A stretch of DNA of 64,000 nt from Aporrectodea caliginosa (GCA_020284085.1 JACEVL010000145.1:1359983-1423982); one strand, 5' to 3'; positions 23,231-35,244 are shown, numbered from the stretch's first letter. Made by a program: numbers and translations. Notes: generated by a model not told the origin, from the letters alone.

Positions 23231-23326
23231 GGTTGTCGTTATAAGAAAGAAAAAAGGAGTGTGCCTATCCTGGCATGACGTCTGTCATTATTATTACTGC
23301 TATAATTGTTATCACTTCTAATTTTA

Positions 23327-23760
23327 ATCTATTCTATTCTATTCTATTCTATTCTATTCTATTCTATTCTATTCTATTCTATTCTATTCTATTCTATTCT
23401 ATTCTATTCTATTCTATTCTATTCTATTTTATTCTATTCTATTCTATTCTATTTACGGATTTATAAAGCGCCTCTCACAGTACAACCTAATCAGAGGCGC
23501 TTCCAGTGCGAAGGGTCCCTAGAAAAAATAAAGTCTTAAGAGAACGAGCAGAAACAGTAGTGCCCACAAATAACATCACAGCACGAGTTAAAGCAGAAAG
23601 GTCATTCCACAGCAAAGGGCCAACAGAGGCATAGGCACGATGCTGTGCTGTGGCAGTCCGAGACCGAGGAACTAGAAGGTCATGATGGTCGAAAGAGCGG
23701 AGAGGACGGCCAGAGGTAGCTGAGATAGGCCAGGCCGTCTCATAAGATCACAGAGGTAGC
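23327..23760 (-). mobile_element. LINE 3' end with long (ATTCT)n tail
   Basis: (ATTCT)n spans about 23330-23451 and is the expanded tail. From 23452 the minus strand encodes the CR1/L2-like C-terminus ('LVPRSRTATAQHRA', 'VGPLLWNDL') as at 1150-1430. The copy is 5'-truncated. The long pentanucleotide frame ('ILFYS' repeats) is an artefact of the tail. Confidence 0.85.
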
Positions 23761-24035
23761 GTGGAGCTTGACCTAAAACGTTTTACATGTAAGAAAGTTG
23801 AAGGAAGAAAATTGCTAACTCTATCTTCTGTTGTTTCCTGTAAATCCGTGTGCCAACGATTGACTGTTTTACGCTGGAGTATGGCTTTCTCCTCCGACGA
23901 TCGACGACGTCATAAATGCCTTCTTCTCCAGTTCTATCTTTCATTCCGAGTGCGACATCCGCGTCTCTTGCGATGTCTGTTGTAGTTTTGCGCCTCTTCT
24001 CTTGTCCGCTGTTCCTGATGAATGATCAGTTCTCC

Positions 24036-24150
24036 CACTTGGGGGTTTAGACGCATCGGAACACGTCCAAAGCCTGGATGAAGGAGGAGGGCGACGATAA
24101 TGATCTATGTTATTATACAGTGTTGTTAAACTGAAACTACTACTACTGCA
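24036..24150 (+). mobile_element. Family A retroposon, 5'-shortened
   Basis: AAGCCTGGATGAAGGAGGAG, TTATTATACAGTGTTGTTAA and ACTGAAACTACTACTACTG. The first 25 bp of the family are not recognisable. Confidence 0.65.
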
Positions 24151-24230
24151 GCTTGATTAGTGTGCTCTGTTTAAACACCTTTAAATGATGTCAAACAACG
24201 CTATAAGTAAGGGACCAGGCAGTTATAAAG

Positions 24231-24416
24231 AGCTGTAATATGCCAAAAATAATCTTTGTCGGCGGCAACGGCCAATGTTGTCATAAGCTGCCGTTAAACT
24301 GAGGATCCAATACTATTAGCAGTTAATCGAAATGAGCTGTAATATGCCCGAAAATAATCTTTGTCGGCCGCAACGGCCTATGTTGTCATAAGCTGCCGTT
24401 AAACTGTGGATCCAAT
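24231..24416 (+). mobile_element. Two tandem family B retroposons
   Basis: Copies at 24231-24311 and 24334-24416, same strand, 22 bp apart. Both read AGCTGTAATATGCC, GGC..CAACGGCC, TAAGCTGCCGTTAAACTG, GGATCCAAT. GCAGTTA occurs on both sides of the first copy, a possible short TSD. Confidence 0.85.
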
Positions 24417-25480
24417 CCAATTATTGGTTAGTAAAAGCTCTTTTAGAATCGACGTCAACGTCAACTTGCTTCAATACCAAGGTGTTTAGTCTAACTGATG
24501 AAAAGATTTTGATTGGTCAGAGCGCTCTCCTAAGAAACCTTTAGAAGGTTGTTAAACAATGCTATATAAATGTAAATGAAAATGTTCGCGTTTTTCTATA
24601 GCGTCCGTATAATTTATGGCCTCGACCCTGTTCATTTTCAATGAATTGATCGGGTGAGATCCTTCACCACCGCTGCCTCCCGTTTGAATGGACGCCACGC
24701 CATCTAAGGTCCCTGTGCAAGGACCGTGCTAGCCCGAGATTTAAATCTCTGAAAATAAGCCAGCACGGAACCCGTTGTGTATTGGTCATTTAACTTATAG
24801 ATCCATTTTGATTGGTCAGAACTAGCCTATATCTAACTGTTAATGAACAGCGCTCTACTGCAGATAACTCCGTCACTGCTCGTACTCTGGCAGTGCCATT
24901 CCCAAACCTGGATGACGGAGGAGGGCGACGCTAATGATCTTTGTTATCGCACAATGTCGTTAAACTGAAACTGCTTCTACTTCAACAGTAGATAACCCAG
25001 TTCAAACATTATGTTCTATTAGTATTTTTCGGTGAGAATTATTCACAATTATTTCTGTCGATTACGTCAACGGCCTTTATTGCCATGAGATGTCGTTGAA
25101 CTCTCGATCTATCCAACCTTGACCATACCTGTCGGTGACTACAAAGCAGCTTTATTTTAATCAAATGCCCTCCTTACTAAGTTCGGATGCGCTTATCGAA
25201 GCCATAATAAATTTCTCAGGACTATTAACAGACTGCGCGAGGTTTGTTTTCAATTTAGAGCGAAAGATATACATTCCATTTGACAGACATAACGCTTTCT
25301 TTATCTGACTAAAGCCTATGAATGCGCTATTTACCAAGATGTCGGTGGTCCATTCTCAAGTTGGCCGCAGGAGCAAGGTGAGGCCAACGTCAATGGCACT
25401 GGAAGCCATAAGATGTCGTTAAAACATTGGTTAATGTAAGACACCTTTTAAATGTTTACAACAGCGCAATATATTTCGGA
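24417..25480 (+). repeat. Units with a family A copy (about 24865-24985)
   Basis: The family A copy runs from TCCGTCACTGCTCGTACTC to AAACTGAAACTGCTTCTAC and is flanked by GCAGATAAC (left) and GTAGATAAC (right), a 9-bp TSD with one mismatch. The rest contains old B-like tails (TGAGATGTCGTTGAACTC at about 25090) and a box at about 25435 (AAGACACCTTTTAAATG). No gene. Confidence 0.6.
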
Positions 25481-25990
25481 TTCTAACCGGTCTATCAGTT
25501 TAGACCTTTGTTCTCGTCGCTGACCACGTGAACCTATTATAATTGCATTGTTATTATTAACTTCTACAGCGCCGGTGTATAATGCACAAGGCATCAACCG
25601 ATGGCACACTAATGCCAAGTCGTAATCAGGTCAATATCACCCAGAAGATCAGCCCATATTAAGACTATAAGACTTCTGCTTCTCTAATTGTAACCGCATT
25701 ACAAATGTCTCTGAATGTCTAAAACACCCAACCATCGACAGCTAAAGATTCCATTGTTTAACGACATCTTGTGTCAGCAAAAGTAGTTGACGACGACCTT
25801 TAATTACATATTAATTCTTGGATATGGAAGAAGTACTAGCGTTTGAACGAAAATGTCCTTAATATATGGTCCGTTGAGAGCTATGTAAAGGTGTCTAAGC
25901 AGATCGTGATATTCATTCATTAATTACGAAGTTACCAGTGTTTAACGACATCCTGTGCCTGCCAGTAACATTTACCGCAGTCTTTCACTT
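25480..25990 (+). repeat. Third copy of the 17.7/18.1 kb repeat; empty hAT site
   Basis: TGCACAAGGCATCAACCGATG, AAGTCGTAATCAGGTCAATA and CACCCAACCATCGACAGC also occur at 17820-17890 and around the hAT at 18183-18725. Here the two sides join as CACACTAATGCCAAGTCG without the transposon. Confidence 0.85.
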
Positions 25991-26044
25991 TTTACGTGCC
26001 TTCTTAGCTAGAGACTTTTCTTCAGTGTCATTCTACATCTCCTG

Positions 26045-26580
26045 TAATGTAATGTAATTAAATATCCTGGTACAAGGGATACAACTTCTATAGCATCGTC
26101 AGTAGGAAACTACTTCTATGATGCTTTACTCACACTATCAGCTGTAAGGGCAAATGCCATGAATAACGTTGCACGGACATTTTCTAACTGTGTTTTAAAG
26201 AAAAATGCTTTTGGTTTCCTGAATAGATGCAGGAAGACTGCTCCAGGCACGTGGACAAGCGACCTGAGAAGCTCGTGGTTGTGGAACCATCGCCTTTGAT
26301 ATGAGACACCGGAAGTTCTCTTATATCCTGGAGCAGGGATGATACATATGGCAAAGTCCCTCCTGCGTCGTTCTGCACTAGACGTCTGCATATTGACCGA
26401 AGCGTCTTTCCGTCATCACATGTTATATCTCGTTCCATTTGCATGTGTAGGACTCAACGGCCACACAAGTGCAACTGTCGCACAACACATACAACTTCTT
26501 CCTCAGAAGCAATCAGTCTGTCTAGGGACCTCGCAACAGGATTGGCCAGTTCTCTGAAAGCGGATCAGTTGAAAATGTAG
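26045..26580 (-). mobile_element. Probable LINE 3' fragment
   Basis: A (TAATG)n-type tail at about 26045-26058 precedes minus-strand frames of 86 and 91 codons in different phases. A phrase like 'WSSLPASIQETKSIF' resembles the tail motif of CR1/L2-like LINEs. The match is weaker than for the other fragments. An unrelated decayed gene is the alternative. Confidence 0.4.
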
Positions 26581-26639
26581 AGAGGACGACACGCTAATCA
26601 TCCTTGCAATGGCACAATGTTGTCAAACAGCAACTAATT

Positions 26640-27492
26640 AACGTCATGAAGTATTGTTTTACACACCTTTAAAACGCTTCTTTGTTACGCTATATATACG
26701 AGCAATTTCGCTTTTTCAGTGCATTGAATCGCTATTAAGTAGGACTATCGTAGACATGATTAGCTTTATCATTTTATGCTGTTTAACTACAGCGAATATC
26801 AGAGACATTGAAAATTTCCGTTTTGACAGCTTTAAATGGTGTCTAACGGACTCTTTAAACTCTTTGTTACATCGTATTGTTTACATAATTTATTATGCTC
26901 CTCGAGAACCTTTGATGTCATTAGGACGACGTTAAACTTTGGAATGAAAAATCCTGCATTGGTTCAAAGTCCGAAAATAAATATTTAGGGTATACGGCCA
27001 ACCTTTTAAGGGATTGGCGGCTAACATGCAGCCACACAGTGGTGCGTGCATTTTAAACGTCTTAAATGGCATATTTCTGTATTGAGTCGTAGTTTCTCAG
27101 CTTGATTACTTCTACTACTCGGGAACCTGGCGTTTCGAAAGGCGAAGAACTATAGCCACGGTTTCTTTGTTCTATCTCGACTGTGGATCACAGATGAACT
27201 TGACTCTGCTTTCTGATGTTTCTTGTAACTACTAATGATGTAGTCATAACTATTTTGATCGCTAGTGATTGAGCGAGTTCTGTATGCAAGAAACAACTGT
27301 TGGGCGGTGGTTGTTGGAAGCGTATAACCCGAAAAGGTTAGAGCTCAGCATTAATCGTAAACAAACGACAATAAAAGAAAGCGCGGAACTTACACCAGGC
27401 ATCAGAAAGACTCGAAGGTCGCATTGAGACGCTTCATCTGCCGTAGAAGAGTCGATCGCTTGTCAGAAGATAACGAAAAGAAGCGAAATATA

Positions 27493-27523
<31 letters not shown>

Positions 27524-28990
27524 GAGCATTTATTTGCATCTGACAAGCGCACATGCCTAAGAATAACTAGGCAACGAACTCAAGAACTGAAAATGTTCAA
27601 ACTAGCGCAAAGGCAACCTGTACGTCGGCGCCAGAATATAGGCCCCTATAACTAAAACGGAGAAGAAGGTGCGAAGATTGTATTCTCATGAGCTCTACAG
27701 CGTGAAAAATACATCAATGTGTACAACAATTTTCAACAATAAGCAAGGATATATCATAGCATAACACAACATAATATAAACGAAACCTTGTAAAGCGCAG
27801 CTTCAGGGAAAGACTCACCAGTAGCACATGAGACTCAACCAGGAGGACAACCGTCGTTCAAACAAAACAGACTGCTTGCGGAACAGAGAGGGGAGATAGG
27901 CTGAGTAGCCCAGCTCTAGTTTTATGACGAAGGTTGTTACCAGCATTATCATTGCGTCTCACCATCATGTTATCACTGGTATCATCTTTGTATTTCATCA
28001 TCATATCATCACCTCCATTTATAGGAATCTTGTGAACTCATTACATTCGATACTAGCCTTTTCCCTGCATTTTGGTTGACAAAACTTGTTTCTTCCTAAC
28101 AGGTTACTTCCTAACAGGTAGACTTACTTGGATGTCTTCCTCCAGCTCATCTACATAATATTTCAACAACGATCAATATATTATTATACGTTGGACTGGA
28201 AATTCCTTAGTTAACGTCGATAGTGGATTATACTTTTATGTGAATGCAATCGGACACCTATAATGCGAAAATGACTCGTCCTCGTATAGGTCGAATACGA
28301 ACATTAAAAGAGGTTTGTAATTATTGCACGCCAAGGTCAGCGATTATCTTACAAGAATCGAAAAACCATTAAATTTAAGAAACATCTAGAGAAACGATAT
28401 TCTATAATTCCTGATACCATTTTTAAGACTTCAGTTATCACCTGCTGACGATTTTATGGAGTCGGTCGAATGCAAGTGAACGAAATATAAATAGAAGTAT
28501 TATAGTGCCTGAAAGAAGCTATTTATAAATGTGAGTGTTTTCGACACTGCGATTTTTTATTGTTCAAAAATCGCACGTGGCGGTATTTGCAGTGGCCATT
28601 GTCTTACGACCCCCATGGCTCCCAGGGGTGTTGACGTTATCCTCATCCTATGCCTTAGGTTCAAACTGTATATTCCACACGAATGGTGTGAACTGTTAGA
28701 AGTAATTGCTACCGACCACTTTTGTTACCAACCGTTATCGTCAAAGTGTAGAATTAATCCAAACATCGAACTTCTAAATATATTTCAGGGTTACATTATG
28801 CCATAAGAAAACCCGTGAGAACTGCTCAAATGTTTTCGTTCCATCTACGTCAACAGTAGCCCTTGATGCCAATAGATGTCGCTACGCTGTTTGATCCCAT
28901 CTCCAACACCGCCACTGGTCATACTTTTGTAGTGCCAAACCCAATAGAAGATAAAGGAGGAGGGAGTCTTTAATTTTTTTCCTATGACAC
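26640..28990 (+). repeat. Segmental duplication with 54890-57430
   Basis: The boxes ACACACCTTTAAAACGCTTC (about 26668) and then ATGTCTTCCTCCAGCTCATC, ATTATACGTTGGACTGG and CCTCGTATAGGTCGAATACG recur in order at 54960-56760. The 28.1-28.4 kb part is almost identical to 56.45-56.76 kb. A (TAAG)n tract is at 27494-27522. No gene. Confidence 0.88.
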
Positions 28991-29080
28991 ATCATTGTAA
29001 AGAAGTAATGGAATATTCATAACCATCCAAATCATTAATCTGCATGCGTAAGATATCGCAAAGCGTTCAAATACACGACT

Positions 29081-29345
29081 GTGTTTAAACACCTTTAAAT
29101 TTTGCGTTTGTAAGGCTATATTTACGTAATTTTATCAACCACCACGTCTGACATGCATGACCTAAAGTACGGTTGACGTAAACGGCCATTGGTTGCCATA
29201 AGACACTATTACAAAAGGACAACACTTGTTGTGTTAATGGTGAAAGGGAAGTAGAAACCTTTAGGCCACTATCTATATACGATGTCGCTAAAGCCTAGAC
29301 ACTAATAACAACTACTAGCGTTAGACTCTGTCTAGACACCTTAGG
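29081..29345 (+). repeat. One clean background monomer
   Basis: Box i GTGTTTAAACACCTTTAAAT (about 29080) with GGCTATATTTAC 20 bp later, box ii GGTTGACGTAAACGGCC (about 29165), box iii ATGTCGCTAAAGCC (about 29280), next box i TGTCTAGACACCTTAGG (about 29332). The spacing is about 250 bp. Confidence 0.6.
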
Positions 29346-29504
29346 TAGCTTGTTTCCCACGTGTTAGTAATAGAAATTTTCGTTCAGTCGCTTTCTGCCC
29401 GTACGAGAATAGTGCCAGTCCAAAGCTTGGATAAAGGAGGGCGATCACCTCCGTCATGACACTGCGTCGTTAATTAGAAACTAATATGGCACGCAACAGT
29501 ATGT

Positions 29505-29790
29505 AAGTAAGTATATTCTTTAATGAGAAGCAGCAGCAAACGTACAGCACTGTACACGACAAGTTCAATACAATCAAACAAACAAAACATATAATAATAT
29601 TAAATACAGACCAAGACTTGAATGAGAGAAGTTATTGCATATTATAGAGAACATAATAGAGGAGGTAGAGTTAGGGTAAGTCAGGGAAAATGAAGATATT
29701 ACATAGCAACATCTATAGGTAAAACTTGTCTAGTTGTATAGCATCCTGCCAATGAATCATTTCTGAATCAGGTTGTCAAACCTGGGGAGC
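29505..29790 (-). mobile_element. LINE 3' end, (ACTT)n family
   Basis: GTAAGTAAGTATATTCTTTA is the inverted tail; then GCAAACGTACAGCACTGTAC and an AT-rich 3' untranslated part similar to 47880-48080. No coding sequence remains. Confidence 0.7.
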
Positions 29791-30049
29791 TCAAGGTTAT
29801 GCGACCAAGGCCTCATGGATTAGCGAGTTTGCTTGATCGCAAGGTAAAATGCTATTATAAAGACATGTCAACAGCCGGGCCAAAGGTCCACGCGGGCGAC
29901 TGTTGGGCGGTCGCAACACACATTAAGAAAGTCGCACTCAGAAGCGTCCTCTAGAAGCGTCCTCTACCGTGAAAGAAAGAGTCGATCGTTTGACAACAAC
30001 AGAAGATAATGTAGGCCTACATACGACCAAAATACTTAACTACAGCTGC

Positions 30050-31490
30050 TGTAGAGAAGAGGGCGATAAGGTTGCATTCGACAGCGTTTTCCGGCGTCAA
30101 ACAGTTAAACGTTGCGCAAAACATTACAACGAACAGCGCAAAGATAGAGATTAGGGCAATTACGGTCTGCTATACCAAGAAAGAAAGAGGAGGTGATTCT
30201 AGTTGAAATTGAAGAAACGATGGCTATTGTTCATCTGTTGAAAGGCTAATAATGTCCGGAGTGAATCGATCGTCGGAAAGTTAGGTTGCAAGAACATTAG
30301 AACAGTTGTATACAACGGCAGATGGGAACCTCTTTACTGCTGCCTTGGCGGACCCCGGCCATGTTCTGAACCCGCTCCTCCCTCCTGTACAGACACTCCC
30401 CTATTCTCTGCGTCCCAGACCACATGACCGAATTGTCCCACAGGCTGACAACTTAATGAGAAAAACGTTTTTAACAAGAATGCTTTATGATGTGTAATTT
30501 CATGTAAACCAAAGTGCGGTTATGCAGTTGGATAAATAGAGAATATACTTACTTACTTACTTTTTAAAGAACCGTTGACATCGACCGTTGTTTTGTACTG
30601 AAATAATTCTAATAAAAAGCTAAGTAACTGAACGAAGTTAAAATCGAAATATATAGTGTCTTATACAACCGATTAAAAGGTGTTTAAGTGCTTGCGACAT
30701 TTTGCATGGAGTTTCGTTTACCAGTATTTCAGTTATTTATTCCCACGTGGCAGTACTGGCAGATTCCAGTGTTTGACGCCATTTGACGTCTGCTGTGGTT
30801 GACGTCGCCCTTCCTATTATTTAGACTTGGGACTGGCACCACCCTGATACGGCAGGAAATAAATCAGCGCGATACAGGAAACTTCAGAAAATCACAAAAA
30901 CTATTTCGATTTATTGAGAACTAAATTAACAACACCTTGTGGTTGTAAACGGTACAACAGCTACAACGCTGGCACATCAACAACGAAAATGATGAGAATA
31001 TCTTTTGATGAATCCATTTCGGAAAATATTAGACTAACTGCAAGAGAAACTCATCGGAAAGACGAAGAAAAATTCCAATGATACATAAAAGCTACAAAGA
31101 ACCTAAAAATTAATTATTATGGAATTGTCATCGGGCTTTCATTTCGAATGTCTTGTTGCGCTCTAAAAAGGAAACGAAAAATATACGACAGATGTTGCGA
31201 AAGATTCGAAACTACTGCTCCGTTCTTACAACGTCGACACCTTTAAATTGGATCTTCCGGCGTAATATATTCAAAATATTCACTTCAATTGGCATTGCAT
31301 TAGAATTATTAAACATTGATTCCGTGTCTGATAGGTTACTGAGACGGCGATATTAAAAAATGAACTGTATTAAATTTATTATCCAAAAATAATATCTGTC
31401 GTCTTAACGGCCTACGTTGCCACAAGATGTCGTTAAACTTTCGATTCTCCTCCCCAATTAAGCATTTTTTATCTATAGTGATGTCTTTCT
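30050..31490. repeat. Segmental duplication, copy 2
   Basis: Partner of 4-1120. It matches throughout except for the LINE fragment at 30296-30567. It has the same inverted box (GATTAAAAGGTGTTTAAGTG, about 30670) and the forward box GTCGACACCTTTAAATTGG (about 31232). Confidence 0.85.
30296..30567 (+). mobile_element. LINE C-terminus insertion, (ACTT)n tail, TSD AGAAC
   Basis: The 63-codon frame at 30306-30497 has the known LINE C-terminal pattern: 'LLPPVQTLPYSLRPRPHD' followed by 'LMRKTFLTRMLYDV' and a stop. A short 3' untranslated part and ACTTACTTACTTAC follow. It is flanked by AGAAC at 30291-30295 and 30568-30572. The paralogue near 265 shows the uninterrupted sequence, so the insertion came after the duplication. 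Confidence 0.88.
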
Positions 31491-32055
31491 CCGAAAGTGG
31501 AGGGTATAATTATGGGAAACATCAATTATCCTACCGAGAGATCCAATGACAGGTGGATCTGTCTGTTAAGAAGAAGGATGTTTCTTTCGAAAGGAGGTTA
31601 CTATTTCCAGGCTCCGTTTCAGCCACTGCCCACTAAGCGAACAACTCCAACGCTGCGGAATCACAACAATGGAAATGGCGACAATTGCGAGACCCGTCCA
31701 CGAAGAGGCGACACACTTCTAGGTCCAGTGCCGAAACCGGTTGAGATTTCACGATGAATGCCGCCATCGACAGTTAAACTACGGTATTCGGACAATACCA
31801 AGTTTTACCAATATTGCCGAACTGCCTGGAAATCACCGACAGATATCTTGAAGCTATAGGCCTACAGAAGACCTGTTTATCTGTTAGGTTGTTGAGACGC
31901 TGATATTAAAAAATAAGCTGTATTAAGCCAAAATAATTTCTTTCGGCGTCAACAGCCTAAGATGTTACTCCATCCAATTAGTGCATTGGTCCAACGACCA
32001 AAGTATGTAGAACGGTTAACGGCCCTGTCGGCCATAAGACGTTGCTAAACGACTC
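31491..32055 (+). repeat. Background units with old B-like tails
   Basis: AGCTGTATTAAGCCAAAATA at about 31915 begins an old B-like segment. ACGGTTAACGGCCCTG at about 32015 is box ii. The 86-codon frame at 31497-31757 overlaps a block that also occurs near 14000 and 42400 in other frames. No gene. Confidence 0.5.
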
Positions 32056-32064
32056 ACACCACTT

Positions 32065-32191
32065 ACTAGTAGTAACTTCAATTTAACGACGCTGTGTGAT
32101 AACAAAGAGCGTTAGAGTCGCCCTCCTCCTTTCTCAAGCTTTGGGACTGGCACTGTCTGGCACTATTGCACGGATAGGCAGTGGCGGAATT
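32065..32191 (-). mobile_element. Family A retroposon with 9-bp TSD
   Basis: Flanked by ACACCACTT (32056-32064) and ACACTACTT (32192-32200), one mismatch. It reads TAGTAACTTCAATTTAACG at its tail side and GGCAGTGGCGGAAT at its head side. Confidence 0.8.
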
Positions 32192-32520
32192 ACACTACTT
32201 CTAATGCTAATAAGAGAAGAAAGTAGAAATCTTAGCTTAAGATGTCGCTAAGCATTCCAAGTCACTACTCCGTTTAAACACCTTTAAATTGTTTATTTGT
32301 AAAACTATATAATTATATGCATAATCGTTCAATTAATTGCTAACTAAGCGGTCGATATATTTTAAGTACGGTCAACTATTATAATAAGGGACTGATTAAA
32401 CAAGGAACTTTATGTAAGATGTCGCTGAATGCTTCAAATTAATCAAAATAATTTCCTCCAACGACTTTAGAAATGTCCAGTCTACGACTACGATTGCATG
32501 GCGTAAACTACTTTGAGAAT

Positions 32521-32662
32521 ACCACCAACACTACAACTACTACTACTACTGCTACTGCTACTACTAATACTACTGCCACCACCACCACCACCACCACCAC
32601 CACCACCACCACCACCACCACCACCACCACCACCACCACCACCACCACCACCACCACCACCA
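32521..32662 (+). repeat. (ACT)n then (ACC)n microsatellite
   Basis: The tract of ACC triplets (about 32576-32662) follows ACT/GCT triplets. It accounts for the long Thr/Pro/Val frames on both strands. Confidence 0.97.
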
Positions 32663-32810
32663 CTGTACGTAACCGATTGCGGTTTGTCAACCGGATTGCT
32701 TCAATAAATAAGAATATTATTATTATTATTTACTATTGGAACTGCTACTACTACTCTTACTACTAGGGGCGCTATAACAAGTGCTCATACATACATGCAT
32801 ACATACATAC
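32661..32810 (+). mobile_element. 3' fragments of SINE1 and SINE2 side by side
   Basis: 32661-32735 has the SINE1 end (CAACCGGATTGCTTCAATAA and (ATT)n). 32766-32810 has the SINE2/LINE end (GGGGCGCTATAACAAGTG) with a (CATA)n tail. Trinucleotide repeats lie before and between them. Confidence 0.75.
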
Positions 32811-32930
32811 TAGCTAACAATAATACTGTAAGGCTGTGTCTGCTTAGAAAATTTTAAAACGTTGCTATTTGATACTATAAATACCGACTTGGTCTGTTTG
32901 TTAACTTAGCCGCTGATTGCACTCCGTCAG

Positions 32931-33018
32931 TGCCAGTCTCAAGCCTGGATAAAGGAGGAGGGCGACGCTAATGATCTTTGCTGTCAAACAGTGTGGTTAA
33001 ACTGAAACTACTACTACT
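32931..33018 (+). mobile_element. Family A retroposon
   Basis: ACTCCGTCAGTGCCAGTCTC, AAGGAGGAGGGCGACGC, GTGTGGTTAAACTGAAAC then (ACT)n. It lacks about 15 bp of the usual head. Confidence 0.75.
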
Positions 33019-33599
33019 TGTTTATGTTTCCACCGTCGTTTGGCTTCAGCCATTCTATTCCCATAATGCCGCACAAACGGTAAGAACTGTTCGAAATAAC
33101 TTCTGCCAACGTCAACGGCCTTTGATGCCATAAGATGTTGTTAAACTCTGGATCCAGTCATCTATTTATCCGGCTTCGACCCTTGTGTTGCTCTTTTCAA
33201 CTAATATGTTCCTTAACTGATGCCGCCAGAGAAATATAACTCAGCTAAGCGATACTGCCTATTATCGAATAGTGCCAGTCCTAATACTCGGTGAAGGAGG
33301 GCAACGCTATTAATTATCCTTGTAGTGACACAGCGTCATTAAAAAGCAACCACTGAACCACGTAATAGTCAGTAGAAAAAGTCCACCGCTGTCGTTTTCG
33401 GGTTGTACCAGTCGGAGTCTTCGGTTAGGATGGTGATATCTGTCACCTTTGCTTGTTTCTCTGTCATACAACACATTCGTACGGGTCTTTGATTACTTTA
33501 AGGTGAGTAGCACATAGACCAAAGATGCAGCACATGGTTTATAGAGGTATCAGGAAAACAAAGAACCTATATAAAGTGTAGTAAAGCGTGTAAACCTAA

Positions 33600-33965
33600 C
33601 GCGCAGATTAGACACCTTAAAGTCCAGACTTTCCCAAGATATAATAATATACGAGTCATTTTCGTTTTATCATGTTCTACGATTTCGTGCGAAGTACTGT
33701 CAACATTAACGGTTCTGGCAGCCATAAGACGTTCTTTTAGACAAAGGACAATAAACAACGCGGAAATTGCAAAAGAAGATAGAAACGTTAGAAACACTCT
33801 AGCCTACCGCCATAATAGCAGGCTCTGTTTAGACACCTTAAATTTTCTTTACCTGAAGCAATATAAATATAGTAATTTTCAATGAGCTGTAATATGCTAA
33901 AAAATCTTTGTCGGCGGAAACGGCCTATGTTGTCATAAGCTGCCGTTAAACCTTGTATCCATCCA
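33600..33965 (+). repeat. Background monomer with inserted family B
   Basis: Box i at 33608 and again at 33826, 218 bp apart, each with an AT-rich TATA-like run about 20 bp downstream (ATATAATAATATAC; CAATATAAATATAG). A family B copy occupies about 33884-33964 (GAGCTGTAATATGC to TGTATCCATCC), with TTCAA near both ends. Confidence 0.7.
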
Positions 33966-34409
33966 TTCAAAACTCAAATTCATTTTGTCTCCAGGCTTGA
34001 AACTGGTAATGCCAAACTGCCAGTCCTTGAGAAGGAGGGAGGGCGACGCTAGTCATTATGTTGTATCACAGCGTCGTTAAACCGCAACTAGCCAACCAAT
34101 CATAACTCTGCCATCGCCAATAAATTGCAAATAAACTCGGCTGTTACCCGTACTCTGGTAGTGCCAGTCCGAAGTCCGTACAAAGGGGGTGGTCGATTCT
34201 AATCATCCCTGCAATGACACAGTGCCGTGAAACAAAACCTAACCAATCAATCGCTTACATGTCGAAAGCGGCTAAGGATGTTCCAGGGTGAGTGTTGTTC
34301 GATCGTGTTGAGAAGCGTCTAAACCCAAAAGTAGATGAGCTGAGCATTCATAAAATAATAACGTCCGGTTTATGAAAGACTAAGGCCCAGTGTGAATAAA
34401 TTGTCGGTT

Positions 34410-34695
34410 GATACCTATATGCAACGAACCTATAATCACTCCGTCCTTGTTCACACAACCGCGAGATCCCGCATGCTGACGCATTAACTCGATGTGGTTT
34501 TATTACGCGAATGTTATTCAATTGACTTTATTGCTGATATTTCTTCTTACTTTATTTTTCTCTCTCTCACAGTTCCATAGATGTCTGTTCCAGTAATTGC
34601 ATATTATAATTTGTTGTGCTTTAGCAACAGTACATTGATTTCAAGTTTAGAATATCAGTAGTTACCAAACGTATTTATCGTTGATTTGGTGATTG
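34410..34695 (+). mobile_element. Internal piece of (ACTT)n LINE 3' untranslated region
   Basis: CTCCGTCCTTGTTCACACAA, GAGATCCCGCATGCTGACGC and GATGTGGTTTTATTACGCG match 37680-37760 and, inverted, 57690-57780. Neither the coding part nor the tail is present. Confidence 0.7.
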
Positions 34696-34815
34696 ATTGG
34701 TCCAGAGTTTAACGACAGCTTATGACAACAAAATTGTTTTGGCATATTACAGCTGTGTCGCCCGATGCGCTGCCAGCGCGAGGAAGGACTAAGGTCTAAG
34801 GTAAGGATTACAGCT
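34696..34815 (-). mobile_element. Family B-type insertion sharing a target with family A
   Basis: It contains the inverted B core: CCAGAGTTTAACGACAGC, TTATGACAACA, GGCATATTACAGCTG, plus an extra 40 bp at its head. ATTTGGTGATTG precedes it (34684-34695) and follows it (34816-34827). Confidence 0.75.
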
Positions 34816-34827
34816 ATTTGGTGATTG

Positions 34828-34942
34828 TAGTAGTAGTTTCAGTTTAACGACACTGTGTGATAACAAAAATATCATTAGCGTCGCCCTCCTCATTCATCCA
34901 GGTTTGGGACTGGCACTGACAGAGAGCAATCAGTGGCGGAGT
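34828..34942 (-). mobile_element. Family A retroposon, 115 bp, 13-bp TSD
   Basis: TATTTGGTGATTG occurs at 34815-34827 and 34943-34955, a perfect 13-bp duplication that fixes both ends. On the minus strand the element runs from ACTCCGCCACTGATTGC to GTTAAACTGAAACTACTA. This is the reference copy for family A. Confidence 0.95.
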
Positions 34943-35244
34943 TATTTGGTGATTGAACGAAAATGACAAATATATGTATTGTCTTGCAAAAACGATTTAA
35001 AGGTGTCCAAATGCTGGATAAAGGAGTTAGGCGGCGCTAATAATTTTTCTAATGACGCAGAGTTGTTGAACAGCAATTTACAAACAAATGACAAATATGG
35101 AGAAATGTCCAAAATTACTTCTACCAAGGTCAGCAGTCTTTGATGCCATAAGATGTCGCGAAACTCTGGATTCCATACTTGCCGATAGTTTATAGCTCTC
35201 TATTTATACACCTCTAAGAAGTTACCAGTAGATGCTATAAATTT

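Noticed and set aside
23275..23539. 'ILFYS' repeat frames
   Set aside because: Translation of the (ATTCT)n tail of a LINE.
32473..32766. Poly-Thr / poly-Pro / poly-Val frames on both strands
   Set aside because: Translation of an (ACC)n tract; no flanking coding context.
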